Of a stretch of 64,000 nt of DNA, positions 22,886 to 34,919 are shown piece by piece. A program made the position numbers and the translations under genes. The DNA lies in the NCBI GenBank assembly GCA_015178975.1, contig WHVD01000025.1, positions 434,001 to 498,000 on the forward strand. The letters are read 5' to 3'. The notes beneath the pieces are model-generated. The model ran no database searches. It was given only the letters and a program-made list of their open reading frames with translations, and had not been told where the DNA came from. The stretch is from Hysterangium stoloniferum. Taxonomy: Eukaryota; Basidiomycota; Agaricomycetes; Hysterangiales; Hysterangiaceae. Positions within the stretch are counted from its first letter, which is position 1. Each line of letters opens with the position of its first letter.

Positions 22886-23587
22886 TCATAAATGTTCAAT
22901 CTCCTCTTGAATATACTATTATATACACGTAGTATAGTTAGTGAATCTCTCAGTGAACCTTTTATGCTGAGAGTAAATACTTTGATTATTGCCTCATTCT
23001 GGAAGTGGAGCTTATTATATGTATTTAGTATTCAAAATGTCTTTAGATATAGTACAATACAGTGAATGTTTTACACTGAGGTATTCAAAACGTCTTTAGG
23101 TTATGGGCCCTGACTCTTCATATTGATAACATCCAATTAATGAGTCCTCTTTAAAAAATCATGAAAATGACCACTCACAGGAATTATCAAATATGAATCT
23201 CAGATGGATTCCATTAGGCTCAAACTGTTGGAGGCAGGGCATGCTATCACAAATACTGACTAATGTAGTCTATTCATGAGTATGCTGCCTGAAGATTTCG
23301 ATATAATGTCAACAACAATCAATTATGATGTTGACACTGTTGAAGAAGTCGTCAATAAATTATGACAAGTTGAAATTCGAAAAGAAATATGTCCCAGTTA
23401 TGCTGAAGGTTCCGCATTGCATGCCCAGAGGGGTATCAGTTCACAAAGAGGAGCACATCGAAGTAGAGGGTGCGGTTGTGCTGCAATTCCACATGGAGTG
23501 GCAATCAGGAGGAGTAATCCTCAATTGGGATGTTTAAAATGTGGAAATTCATCACATTGGGCAAGGGAGTGTCCTAAAAGAAAATAA
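22886..23587 (+). pseudogene. Ty1/copia 5' fragment: LTR end, PBS and decayed gag
   Basis: The PBS GGTTATGGGCCC at 23099-23110 marks the end of a copia-type 5' LTR whose start is near 22886 (not well defined). Downstream, decayed frames resemble gag. The clear landmark is a zinc knuckle 'CLKCGNSSHWARECPKRK' (CX2CX4HX4C) at 23531-23584, followed by TAA. Gag upstream of it has frameshifts. No integrase or polymerase follows, so the element is truncated at about 23600. Confidence 0.7.
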
Positions 23588-24447
23588 AGACTTGCTCAGT
23601 GATCCGAAAATCAGGAGAACCTAAATAAGAAAATGGGCCACATGATAATGCCAACATGCCTCCAGATATGTTCATAGGGGTGATGTGTGACCTGAGAAAC
23701 ATGGGCTTTATGCATTTCTTGGCACTGCATCTTGCGATGAGTTGATTCACAGTGTGGTTCGCATGTGTGTGTCAAATCCTCCTTGCATCTGCAGGAGAGC
23801 TGGGACAGACATCATGTCTCAGTGCTGATGTTGGTGTTGCAACAGTAGTGAGGCCTGCAAGAACCGTGTTGGTATTGGCGGTGGCTTGAACCTGAACTTT
23901 TGGAGGTATGTCTGTTGGATAGATGTAGGCACTATGCCTTCCAGCTCATCAACCTTGAAATAGAAGATGGCGATTGACCTGTCAGAGGAGCAGGAGTACA
24001 ACTAAGTCCATTGAGTGACCTTGAAGATACAGTACAATCACAAGTCAGTTGTGGGAAGCATGCAGAACAGAAACAAGCAGGCTCAAATAGTGAATTAGGT
24101 GAATAATTAATCATAAGGAATCTTAATAAATAATCCTCAGTTGAATTTTACCTTTGTGAGTAATTGCAGTATGTACAATAGAGGATTCCACCAATGCTCC
24201 TTGTAGTAGTATAAGGGCATTTCCTCCAATATTGGGGACAAAATTGAAATGGCAGAGAAACTGGAATATACTTCAGTGTACAACAATCTAAAACAGTGAT
24301 TAATGATATTATGTAAAGGAAAATTTGTGCTTACCAAGCTCATTGTTCACATCCATAACCAAGTCAGTTGTGACAGCACTTTGAACTTGGCACTCATCAT
24401 CAGGTAGCCCAACCTGAATACCTAGCTGCCACTCACCTTGAACAACT
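23588..24447. other. Intergenic upstream of the DUF6532-like gene
   Basis: No coding sequence can be supported. Promoter elements of the next gene would lie here, but no clear motif was identified. Confidence 0.35.
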
Positions 24448-27141
24448 ATGGCAAGAAAGAAAATTCCTGCATCCCAAGTCAACCCTGCAATGGCCACTAC
24501 CCAGGCAAAGGCCAAACCCATAGCCAGGCAGGCAAAGGACGACTCATTGCCAGCATTACCTCAGGTTTTGAGTCGAAAGCCCCTCACCTGTTCCCAAATA
24601 CTCCCACCTGTTGATAACACAGATGAAATAAATGATGAAGACAGCACCACATCATTCAATCACAACACCCCATCAAGGACCAATCCAGCTCTATTACCTG
24701 TTGCCCCTAATCCTAATTGCCCAGGGACTCGCACTAGTAACACAAATAAGCATCCTGGGCAACTACATAACATGTATACAGTCAAGAGATGTACCAAAGG
24801 GGAGATGATTGAAGTGCACCGTATAGAAGCTGAGGAGAAAACAAAGAAAATGGAAGAGGCTGCCAGGCAGGTGATGAAGCAGAAAGAATTGATGAAGCTA
24901 GTTGCAGAATACGAGGAAGAATTGGGGTACCTTATATGATACACCCATAGTGCATGGTTGGCAACTCGGAGGACCACTATATTTCAGTGCAGAGGTGACT
25001 TTAATCCTCCAAGGACGAGGCACACCAAAACCCTTCATGGCTGATGTGGTCCAGAGTGAAGGTGAAGACAATGAGGAGCCAAGCTTCGTGCAGGAGAGTG
25101 AAGTGACCAATCAGAATGATGAAGACTACATTGAAGAAGTGGAGGAGGAGGAGGATCAAGACTCAAGCACTGTCAGTGTTAAGAGTGTTGCAAAGGCTGG
25201 AGAAAAGTGTAAGAAGGATCAGAGGCTCGAGATCGAAGTGCTGGACTTCAAAAGTGATGAGGATGCTAGACCAGCGAAGAAGTCAAAGAAGAAGTCAAAA
25301 AGTGGCATGGCTGCCAAGAGCCTCATCCCTAGGAATGTCGTGAAGGAGATGGCACTACTGGACAAGATGACAGATTTCAGGCAGGACAATGGGAAGGGAG
25401 TTGGAAAGAAGGAGAAAAAGGGTGTGTTATTATGGGGTGCTGTAAATGCCCTTCGATCAGAAGTCCAGGAACAGAATCAGGGGCCTGTTATTGTTAAAGG
25501 TGGTGCTAGTATTGCACATGCTGATGTTATTAATAAGCCTCAGAAGTCAAAATGGTATGTATATTCTTATCTCCCAAATCCTATTATGCTGACGCTTAGT
25601 CAACCAACTCTTTATCATTGGAACCTTAGCAGTGATCCAACTAAGAAAGAGGGTGTTATTTCCAATTGGGCTACTACTGTCTCCAAACTTGCATCTTCAT
25701 CACAACCTGGGTCTACTAGCAGGAGCAGCACCCTTAGCTTCAGCAAACGTCACACCAGCACCCACCATTCCACTACTTCAACATTAGATGCTAAAAAGAC
25801 TACCAATGTTCAACTTCCAGCTTCATCTGACAAGTCCAACAATGACACCGACTCAGATTCTAAGGGTGCCTTCTCTGACAATGATGAAACCATTGGAAAG
25901 GAACGAGATGCTGCTGTCAACAGTCCTCTAAAGAATGGTGCACATGCTACAAGTTCAGTATGTAGTCTATCTCTCATATATTACACATATGCTGAATTAC
26001 AACACATTTTAGGGTATTGTGAAAGTTGACAGCATGCAATTAACAAAAATACTGAAGAACCAACTATGTGGGAAAAAGGGCCAAAAGCTTGCTTTCAGCA
26101 ACAAGGACCTGCCTGATGGTGTTCATAATAAGGACCGTTGGCATAAGCACTTCATCCCCACCTTCCTTTGGTGGGTCAGGAAACAACCAGACCCTTGGAA
26201 TCTTGCAGATTATGACATTGTTGACACTCTGCAGGAGATATGGGATGTGATTTACAAGAAGATTCCCTATGTAGTCAAACAAAAGGATGCTGTTTTTGCA
26301 GTTGTCTGTGTCATTTTTTGTTACATGTCATACATAATACTTACAAAGATTATAGGCTATGCAATGTGTCAGTGACTCATGGCATGCTACATTCGGTTCT
26401 ACAGCTATTACTATTATCAACAGCATTTTTGAAAATAGTGAAGATGACTTCTCAACAGATGATGATGATCAAGCCTTTGCACAGCATCAGCTTGACAACC
26501 TTGAGTTCTTGTATAGAGACACTGACTCTATAGTATGAATGAAAAAAATTTTTCCACTACTGATGACTAAGCAAAATTAAATACAGCCATACTGCCATCT
26601 TTTTCAAGGACCTCTAATTCTCCACACTCTTGCAGCTCACTACTGTGCTATTCATGGTGCCATCAAAATTCTCTCTCTGGGAGATGCAGATCTCCTTACT
26701 AATCAGCCTTATGGTGCTTTGGCCATGTCTGCCACAGTGGTATGTTTTGTTTCATACTCAGTGATTATATTATTGTTTCTGACTTGTTTTTAGGTTGAAT
26801 GTGGTTTCACACTTATTGCCAAAGGCAATATCACTATTGAGGCAATTGCACAGAGCAAGATGACCCACAAGAAATTGGTCTTTGAACAGAGTTCCTCTGA
26901 TATCAAGGGGAAGACCAATTTCAGCGACAAATTTTGGGGTAAGGTCACTTGTGAATATGTACATGCAGCAAATCACCTCTTGAAGGAATCAAAGGAGCAA
27001 CTCTTCTTGGAGGTGAGACAGATATCAAATGACATGACCTCATGCATCCTTCACATGCAAGGTGTGAAGAGTCATGGAAGTTCTAACTGTTCTATATATG
27101 AAGAATATCAACCGTTTAGGTACAACACGACAATGTATTGA
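24448..27141 (+). CDS. DUF6532-like protein, 7 exons, C-terminus replaced by an LTR
   Basis: Exons: 24448-24926, 24988-25554, 25600-25957, 26013-26300, 26356-26532, 26587-26739, 26794-27141. All introns are GT/AG and every phase agrees. The N-terminal 460 or so residues are low-complexity and charged, with an acidic block 'EEVEEEEDQD' and lysine clusters (KKSKKKSK) that look like nuclear signals. The C-terminal 300 residues contain 'FIPTFLWWVRKQPDPWNLAD', 'YCHLFQGPLILHTLAAHYCA' and 'SDKFWGKVTCEYVHAANHLL', which match my recollection of the DUF6532 domain, expanded in Agaricomycetes and of unknown role. At 27063 a family-B LTR was inserted. The original frame continues at 41611 as 'NDPNIPLVCP' and a stop at 41642 (total 774 residues). 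The present frame instead adds 25 LTR-encoded residues and stops at 27139 (789 residues). No other lesion is seen. Confidence 0.75.
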
Positions 27142-27707
27142 CTATCTAAGTCTAATACAGATCAAAGTGTGTATTGACTGTCTAAGTTCAATATGACTGG
27201 AAGGATTAGTTATCTTAAGTACTGAATAGATAACTAAGATGACTGGAAAGAGAATTGACTTTACAGTACGATTCTGAGTGACTGCTCTAATGATTAAGGA
27301 AATAATAAGAGAGTTGAACAAAAGCAGAGTAGCATGGATGTAGTCCACAAGGATTGAGATAACGGTTCAGGTTTTGACTAATATAGTTTGAAATGGTGAT
27401 TGTGCTGATAGTTAAAGCCCATCTGTGGTGGTCGAGACAATACCCCAATCACAACTTGCAGGACACTAAGTGGGTGTCTGGGCAAGTCATGGTTACAGGG
27501 TAAAAAGTGTCTGAGTTTTAACTATAGGTGCTAAAGTACATAGGTCTAATGTGTATGCACCCACAAGAGTCTATGTACCATAGGAGTACATAGATTGTCG
27601 AACTAATATATGTGTATGATAAAATAGAGAGAAAATTGAAATAATATATGTGTATGATAAAATAGAGAGAAAATTGAAATAATAATTGAAATATAGTGTG
27701 GGCCTGT
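27063..27707 (-). mobile_element. Solo LTR family B, left part (split)
   Basis: Minus-oriented LTR beginning at the left with TGTGAAGAG. Its other end lies 13.85 kb away at 41560-41605. The 5-bp target duplication CAAGG is perfect (27058-27062 and 41606-41610). It sits in the last exon of the DUF6532-like gene. A segment of about 40 bp around 'atatatgtgtatgataaaat' is duplicated near 27605-27680. Confidence 0.9.
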
Positions 27708-28336
27708 TGTGAGAGGTACGGTGAAATATACTCCGGAAATATAGTCTGGATGAGTTCATACTATATTTCTTTTATTATTTCTACTCTCTATTTTATTATA
27801 CACTTATTATTAGTTCGACGACCTATGTATGTGGTGCATCGACTCTTGTGGGTGCATACACGCCAGGCTTATGTATTCTAGTGCCCATAGTTAAAACTCA
27901 GACACTTTTTACCCCACAACCACAACTGACCCAGACACCCAATTAGTATCCTGTAAGTTGTGATTGGGGTATCGTCTCGACCATCACAGACAGGCTTTAA
28001 CTATCTACACAACCTGAGTTTCGAACTGTACCAGTCGAAACTCAACCTATATCTCAATCCGCATGAACCATATCCGCACTACTCTACTATTCAACTCTCA
28101 TTATTCTTTCTACACTTGAGCAGTCATTCGGAATCGCACCTAAGGGTTGATTCCCTTTATTTGTCTTAGCTATCTACTCTATCTTAGATAGCTACTTTAT
28201 TCAGACGTATTGAACTAAGTAGTCAATACTCATTCAGCATGTATTAGACTTAGACAGTCAATACAACTACGTGTCATACCTAAACGGTTGATATTCTTCA
28301 TATATAAAATGGTTAGAACTTCCACCACTCTTCACA
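27708..28336 (+). repeat. 5' LTR of the Ty3 element
   Basis: TGTGAGAGGTACG...CTCTTCACA, 629 bp. Confidence 0.93.
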
Positions 28337-28337
28337 G

Positions 28338-28351
28338 TGGTAATCTGGGCC
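28338..28351 (+). promoter_or_regulatory. Putative primer-binding site of the Ty3 element
   Basis: TGGTAATCTGGGCC starts two bases after the 5' LTR and begins with TGG, complementary to a tRNA CCA end. The same position in the 6422 copy reads TGGTGATCTGATCC. The tRNA is not identified. Confidence 0.5.
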
Positions 28352-28419
28352 AGACCGTACTTTCCCTACAAAGAAAAATTTATTTTAAAAAAAAAAAGTA
28401 ACTAATTCCTTTACAAACA

Positions 28420-31400
28420 ATGACTACGGGCAAGGAACAGGCTGCGAAACCTTCAGCGGGATCAAGTAGTTCATTCCCGCAGTGAAGGCCTGCTAGTCTT
28501 GAACTGCCTGGAAATGTTATGATGAGAAAACCCTTGCTGACCTTCCCAAAACAAACTTCAGCTGGAGGTTCTCCAAGAACTGAGGTTGAACCAGTGATGG
28601 CCAGCCTATCAGGACCATCTGCACTCCAGGAACTACCAACAGCACCAGAAAGAGACCCTTGTCCCACCCGAAACGTGTGTTAGGATACACACACTGGCCG
28701 GGTTTCCAGAGAAACCCACGGGATATCCGGTAGGACTTGGCTTCAGCTTATAGGCTGCACCCTCGCTAGATCATGTTGTCCAATTTCAGACAGGCGGCTG
28801 GGAATCCCGGGGAGTCCGGGCAGGGTTCGTGGGTCATAGGTCGTAAGTCGGGGGTCGCGGGTTGTAAGTCAGAGGTCGTGGATCGTGAGTCGAGATAGTT
28901 GAGAGAGATAGAGGCGCCAGAGCCCATGGGCTCCGACTAGTGCGAGCGATGTGAATCAAGTAAGGTTTTTAGAGTGGAAAATGTTATTAGATTACTGGGG
29001 GGAATCTAAGCTAATTTTCTGACTGGATTGTATGTACAACATCTGCCAGTTTATATAGACCATGGAGTGAATGACATACCAAATCCAGTAATAATGAAAT
29101 GAAACTAACAAAACATAAAATGGGAATAGTAAACACCAAATTGGTGTTAGGAATGGAACGGAACGGAGCGGAGTCCGAATCGTGACAAAGCATAACCCAT
29201 AATGGGAAACGGAGCGGGAGTGGAGTCCTAAATTGTGACAGGTCATTTGACTAAAACGGGAACAGGGCTCGATTAGAGCAGTGATGGGATTCTGAGCGGG
29301 GTCCGGTGACTGATGCGTGGGACGAAGATGGACATAGACAGAGACGGAGTCCGGGGGAAGTCCGGTGACTGATATGTGTCATAATGAGGTTGAACGTAAC
29401 TAGTCTTGACGTAACAGAGTCCAGGCGGAAAATCCTATAAACAGACAATTGGTGCTTGTAGCACATGGGGGCATACGGGTTAGTGCCCGGAGTCCGGCGG
29501 GATTGTCCGGTCGTAACAAGGTGACTCTGAACTTTCCACCGCATCAAGTAATGCTTCAACGTGCCTACCATGGATTATTGGTTTACGACGAACCTATGGA
29601 TGACAAATGGGATATGTACTATGCCTCCCAGATTTTGGAGGAGGAAGTTACAGTGATTACACAGGATTATCAAACTATATATCCCACTATGCCTCCATCA
29701 ATAACAACTTGGTTAGGAAGGTATCATGGGATCCTGGCAGCACAAACCCTTTTCACGCAATTAAGGACTTTGGGAGAGGTCACTCAATCAATCCCCGAGT
29801 GTTCGGAGGAGCTCACGATCCCGATGGAGAAGGGAAGAATGGCAATAAAAAGGGAATTGTTTATCCAGCTCGTCGACTTGTTGAAGGTACATGACGATAC
29901 GTTGCAGATCTTGCACATATTGATCAGACGTCTTCACCCTGTCCCCAAGGTTGACTATCAATACATTTACATTCAGATTTTAGAATGTTCCCTCTACAAA
30001 AGATCACCCAAGATATCCTTTGCGTACTTCAGTCTCCGGTCTAGACTTTTACACGTCCAACAAAAATGCAACAAGATGATGATGGAATTATTGAATGAAT
30101 TTGACGTGACAACGCAAATACCCCCCTCTCCAGTCTCAACAACAGACTCATTCATACGAGATCTCAAGGATTCCCCCGACACTTGCTTTCTATGTTCGGT
30201 CAATCGCCCGCTGATCCTGGAAGGTTTTCCAATGGATATGAGAATCGAAGTGATGGAATGTCTACAGGAAAAGAATATTCCCATCAAGCTTTCCCTTCAT
30301 CAGCCGCAACCACGTCACCTTCTTAGCATAGCAGAATTGGAAATGGAGGCTTTGAAGGAACGACGAGTGACTCCTAATGAGGAAACACTGCATGTCAGAG
30401 TAACCTTCAACACCCTCTCTATGACCCCGAACCCTTTTGACGACTCCCACCGACACTTGGACAGACCAGCTGCCAATAAAGGTCGACCGTTCTTTTCAAC
30501 CGCGTTCATTGAGGGGATAGCAGGTAGGGTGTTCGGTCGAGGATCACAAGATCTGGACGAAACTCGCTGACCTCTACCTATCATATCCAATCCTTTCATT
30601 GCACCTGGAGGAGAGCCCAGCAATGCATCTGGGAGTTCGGATAGCTCCTACAGTAACCGGCACCAGGGACGTGGGGGGCAAAACCCAGGAATTCCTAGAC
30701 TCACGAACCGATCTGGCTCCCGAAGTGGTGACTTACCTAAGGAGAAAGTGCTTACTCTCAACACAAATGACATCAAGATCAAATGGTCCGACCTTCCTGA
30801 ATACGATGGGAGTCATTCCAAGGCCTTGGAATACATCCTCGACATCATGAGCCTTTCAGAGATCTCAGACTCAATGAGTGCCCTGTTGGGGGTCTCTCTT
30901 CCGAGACGACTCATGGATAATGCAAATATTTGGTGGAGCACCTTAGACTGTGAGCATCACACTGAATTCAGTCAATCTCATGGATCTTTTCTTTGGGGAA
31001 TTGTCGAGGGTTTATTAGGAACCAGGTGGTGTGAATCTCTCACGATCAAATGGGAAGAGATGAAGTTTCGTCAAGCTTGTCATTATCATGAAACTCCTAT
31101 GCAGTATATCCAATGCCGGGTTAAGTTGTATCAGTTCCTCTATGGTTTCCACCAGGATCAGAAGGAAGAAACACACCATTTAATTTTAACCTTACCTACG
31201 GAATGGCTCTATTTATTGCAAGGACAACCCATTGACGACATAATAAAATTCCAAACCTATGCTAATAACTTGCAGGAAGCTCTCATTAACGCTTGGAATC
31301 AGACCCATCGAGAGCGTTATCGGTTTCAAAAGCCCAGAGTCATGATAGCCCAACAGGAAGAGTTGGATCCCTGGAATGAGGAAGAACACTCTAGAGGAAT

Positions 31401-31875
31401 CAACCACACTAGTTGAGACCACGTCCTTCTCAGCGAAGCTGAAGATAAAACTGTCACTAGGAGATCTAATGTGAAACAGGGCAAGAAACACGGGTTGTTT
31501 TTCGAATGAAGTGACAAGAAAAGTGTCGCTAAACCCCCGAAGGAGTGCTGGATTTGTGGGAGTTTAGAGCATTTTAAGATTGACTGCCCTCACACAGGTA
31601 GGATGTCACACTATGTCTCTATTAACAAATGCTCTGCACAGAACCCAACTGAGGAGGTGGAGGATCAGAGGGCTTATGAAATGGATTATGGATTAAGCAT
31701 ACAGGGACAAGTACATAACATTGATGAGGAATCGATTTTCATTTCTGTCTACCTTCCTCAATCAGAGGATGACGCTGTTTCAAATGCGAGTTCACCTTCA
31801 AGTGAGAATGAAGCATCGCAAGTCTATGTTTCTATATCAGACTGTGATTTCATCGAGAAAAAGGAGACTGGCTAG
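28420..31875 (+). pseudogene. Ty3 gag with CCHC zinc knuckle, interrupted
   Basis: One reading frame runs from ATG 28420 to TAG 31873. It is interrupted by the solo LTR at 28678-29518 and by in-frame TGA at 28483, 30568, 31414 and 31507. The LTR plus its 5-bp duplication is 846 bp, so the frame is kept across it. The middle section (about 30780-31400) is a retrotransposon gag domain ('ALEYILDIMS', 'WWSTLDCEHHTEF', 'RQACHYHETPMQYI'). A CX2CX4HX4C knuckle, 'CWICGSLEHFKIDC', lies at about 31540-31581. The stops at 28483 and 30568 are shared with the other copy (7579, 8821), so they predate this insertion. Pol lies in the -1 frame relative to gag. Confidence 0.85.
28678..29518 (-). mobile_element. 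Solo LTR, family A, inside Ty3 gag
   Basis: 841 bp, left end TGTTAGGATAC, right end GGTCGTAACA, i.e. reverse orientation to 4325-5128. Flanks ACGTG (28673-28677) and AGGTG (29519-29523) are a target duplication with one change. The uninterrupted site is seen in the other gag copy at about 7770-7785. Removing it restores 'PTRNVTLNFPPH' in gag. Confidence 0.92.
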
Positions 31876-31910
31876 ATGCTCATCATCAGAACCAGAAAGG
31901 TCTGACTGAG

Positions 31911-33275
31911 ATGGGAGCCTTATCGCAACTCAAACCTCCTATCATTGAGGAAATTGTCAATGAAGAAGTATTTGCGAACCGATCTAAGGAAATAAGCCAG
32001 ACCTACGTTATTGAAGACCCCTCTGAGTTAGAGGGATTGGAGGAGGAGAACTTCCCCTTCGACCCAGGACAGTTATCCAACCTAATTCCTTGTGAGGAGT
32101 CAGACTCTGAAGTGAACGACGACGTTCTGAACGCTTCGCCCGAGGTACCTAATGGTAGACGCGTCAGGAGGAATGTCAAACTGGCTGCAAGAAAGGAAAG
32201 CAAAAGACCTAGGGTCCAATACCCTCGATCCAGTCACCTTATGAAAGAGGATTGGACCATCGTTTACCGCAGAAGGGATCCCCCAGGTGGATACTCCAGT
32301 ATCGGGATCTCTGCATTACACGTCTACAGACATGTAGGGAATGCAGAGGCCTCTAATCCTATTAAGATCAGGCTGGACACTGGGGCTGACCTCTCCTTAA
32401 TTTCGGAGGATTTCTATAAGGAGCTAGAGGACCGCCCCAAGCTCAAGCAAGGACTTAAGTTGCACCTCATACAGCTTACCGGTAATGCTAAAGTGTTAGG
32501 ATATGTTAATGTCCCCATTTATCTCGAAGACATCACTGGTATGCTCCTTAAATTTACCATCGAAACATATGTTGTTCAAGGTATGACCATTCTGATTCTT
32601 CTCGGAGAGGACTTTCATGTGAATTATGAGATCGGGACACTACGAGACCAGCCGTTGGGCTCTAGATTAATTCTACCAAGGAGGGCAGGGTCTATCCCAG
32701 CCAGTTCCTCCAAGGAGCTGCAGCCTCTAGCCTTCTCGATTAGCAAGATCCCCTTCGAGGAACTAGCTAATGACTCACCTGAATTGACTTCCAAACCAGA
32801 CAAAGGAGTGTGTACTGAAAGAGTCACACAGGCCCTCCAGGATTGTACTATAGAACTGGAATCAGCTCGATTAGTACCAATATTTGTTGGAGATCTTATC
32901 AGTGATCAATGGATTGTCGAGGGAGTTGTCTTGCAGAACGACGATGGGAGTATATTAGCTGCTCCCACCATTGCTATCTCTAGGGAACACGCTGCGATAC
33001 CTCTCACTAACCCCTCTCTGATACCAAGAATCATTAGACGAGGGGAAACAGTTGGATTAATTCACGATGGGAACAAATGGGCTCAGACACCTAGATATTT
33101 GACTGAGAAGGTATCGATGCAGTGAACGGCAACTAAGATCGCTCACCTCATAGAGAGCCGATCAAGAATAAAAGAGGAGTGTGTCTGTAATCCTCGACCT
33201 TCCGGACAGCTCCCAGAGCGGGAACTTGCAGAAAATTTTGACCCAGCAGGCCCTAAAACATCAGAGGTTGCAACC
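31911..33275 (+). pseudogene. Ty3 pol, aspartic protease region
   Basis: The frame from 31911 encodes an acidic linker and then 'IKIRLDTGADLSLIS' (about 32365-32400). D-T-G-A is the catalytic motif of a retropepsin, and 'ILILLGEDFHVNYEIG' (about 32590) is the second conserved strand. TGA 33123 interrupts, after which the same frame continues open into the RT (33276 is in phase). The protease matures Gag and Pol by cleavage. Confidence 0.85.
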
Positions 33276-34919
33276 ATGGAAACATTTCGTGTGGAGGACC
33301 TGCATAAACTGGTTAACTTAGGACCTGACATTCCTACTGACGTCTCCTCCCGCTTGGAGTCGGTATTGACTAAGAACATCCAAGCTTTTGGAGTAGATGG
33401 GCATTTAGGACAAGTAGATGTCAATGTCAATGTCCCGTTGAAAGAAAACGTGCAACCTATTTCAATGTCGATGTTTCCAACCTCCCCTGCTAATAGGAAA
33501 GTCATTGATGAACAAATGGATACTTGGTGTCAACAGAGAGTAATCAAACCATCCAAAAGTCCTTGGGGGGTGCAAGCCTTTGTCGTCTATTGCAACGGGA
33601 AGCCACAAGTGGTGATTGACTATAGAAAGTTGAACAGCCTAACAGTTCCCAACAAATTCCCATTGCCATGCCAGTCTGAAATCATGCAAGCACTTTTGGG
33701 ATCCAATATCTTATCTTCCTTTGACACACTAGCCAGCTTTACTCAACTTGAAATGTTAGAAGAACACAAACCGAAGACCACCTTCAGATCCCATCGAGGA
33801 CTGTGGCAATTCAGGAGGATGCCCTTTGGACTTTGTAATGGACCTTCTATATTCCAAAGAGTCATGCAAACTGTACTTGCACCTTACTTATGGATATTCT
33901 GCCTAGTTTATATTGACGACATTGTGATCTTTTCTAAGACATGGGACGATCATCTAGAGCATTTAGACCAGGTTCTACAAGCCATCATTGCAGCGGGAAT
34001 CACTCTCTCACCTAAAAAGTGCTACATTGGGTATAACTCGATTATATTACTAGGACATAAGGTCTCTAGACTCAGTTTTTCGACCCATCAAGAAAAGGTC
34101 GCTGCCATATTAGAACTAGCTACACCTTCTAAGATAGCAGATCTTCAATGTTTCCTCAGGATGGTTCTATCCTTCTCCACTTACATACCATTTTACTGCT
34201 GGACGGTTGCTCCGCTCTTCAACCTCTTAAAGAAAGGAGTTCATTGGACCTGGGATTCCGAACACGCCCGAGCTTTTGAAGACATCAAGGTCGCATTGAG
34301 CTCTGCTCCAGTACTCGGACATCTCGCGAGTGGTATGCCTTATTGGCTATACACAGATGCTTCAGACTTTGTGCTGGGATGTTGTCTTCAACAAATACAG
34401 AAAATGACACTTAAGGACTTAAAGGATACTAAAATTTACGCCCAAGTGAGATCAGCCTTCGATCAATCACGAGACGTGCCTATTTTCATTACTCATTATA
34501 AAACCAAGGAGCCGGAATTCACTTGGACGGATTCCTGGGCCTCAGATTTTGATGACACCAGTGTTACTGTCAAGCGTGTCATCGCCTATTGGAGCTGTAT
34601 GCTTAAGAAAGCAGAGTGTAGTTACTCAGCCACGGAACGAGAAGCGTTAGCTGCTAAAGAGGGACTAGTCCATTTCCAGCCCTTTATTGAGGGAGAACAT
34701 ATCCTTCTAATCACTGATCATGCGGCATTACAATGGGCCAGGTCTTATGAGAATACCAATCATCGACTGGCCACATGGGGGCAGTATACGCTGCATACCC
34801 CAGTTTGGAGATCTTACACAGAGTGGGATGGATACACAGCAATGTTGACCCACTGTCTAGACTTCCTTGAATACCTGACTGCCCTAGTCCCGCGAGAGAT
34901 GACCTCTTACCAATCATAG
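33276..34919 (+). pseudogene. Ty3 reverse transcriptase and RNase H
   Basis: RT motifs in order: 'PWGVQAFVVYCNGKPQVVID' (about 33565-33620), 'FRRMPFGLCNGPSIFQRV' (about 33810-33865), the catalytic 'YIDDIVIFS' (about 33908-33935) and 'LLGHKVS' (about 34050). RNase H follows with 'YTDASDFVLGCCLQQ' (about 34350), 'ATEREALAAKEGL' (about 34630) and 'LITDHAALQWA' (about 34710). A frameshift in a G-run near 34778 moves the true frame, which then reads 'RVGWIHSNVDPLSRLP', the expected end of RNase H, to a TGA at 34869. The TAG at 34917 lies in the shifted, wrong frame. Confidence 0.88.
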
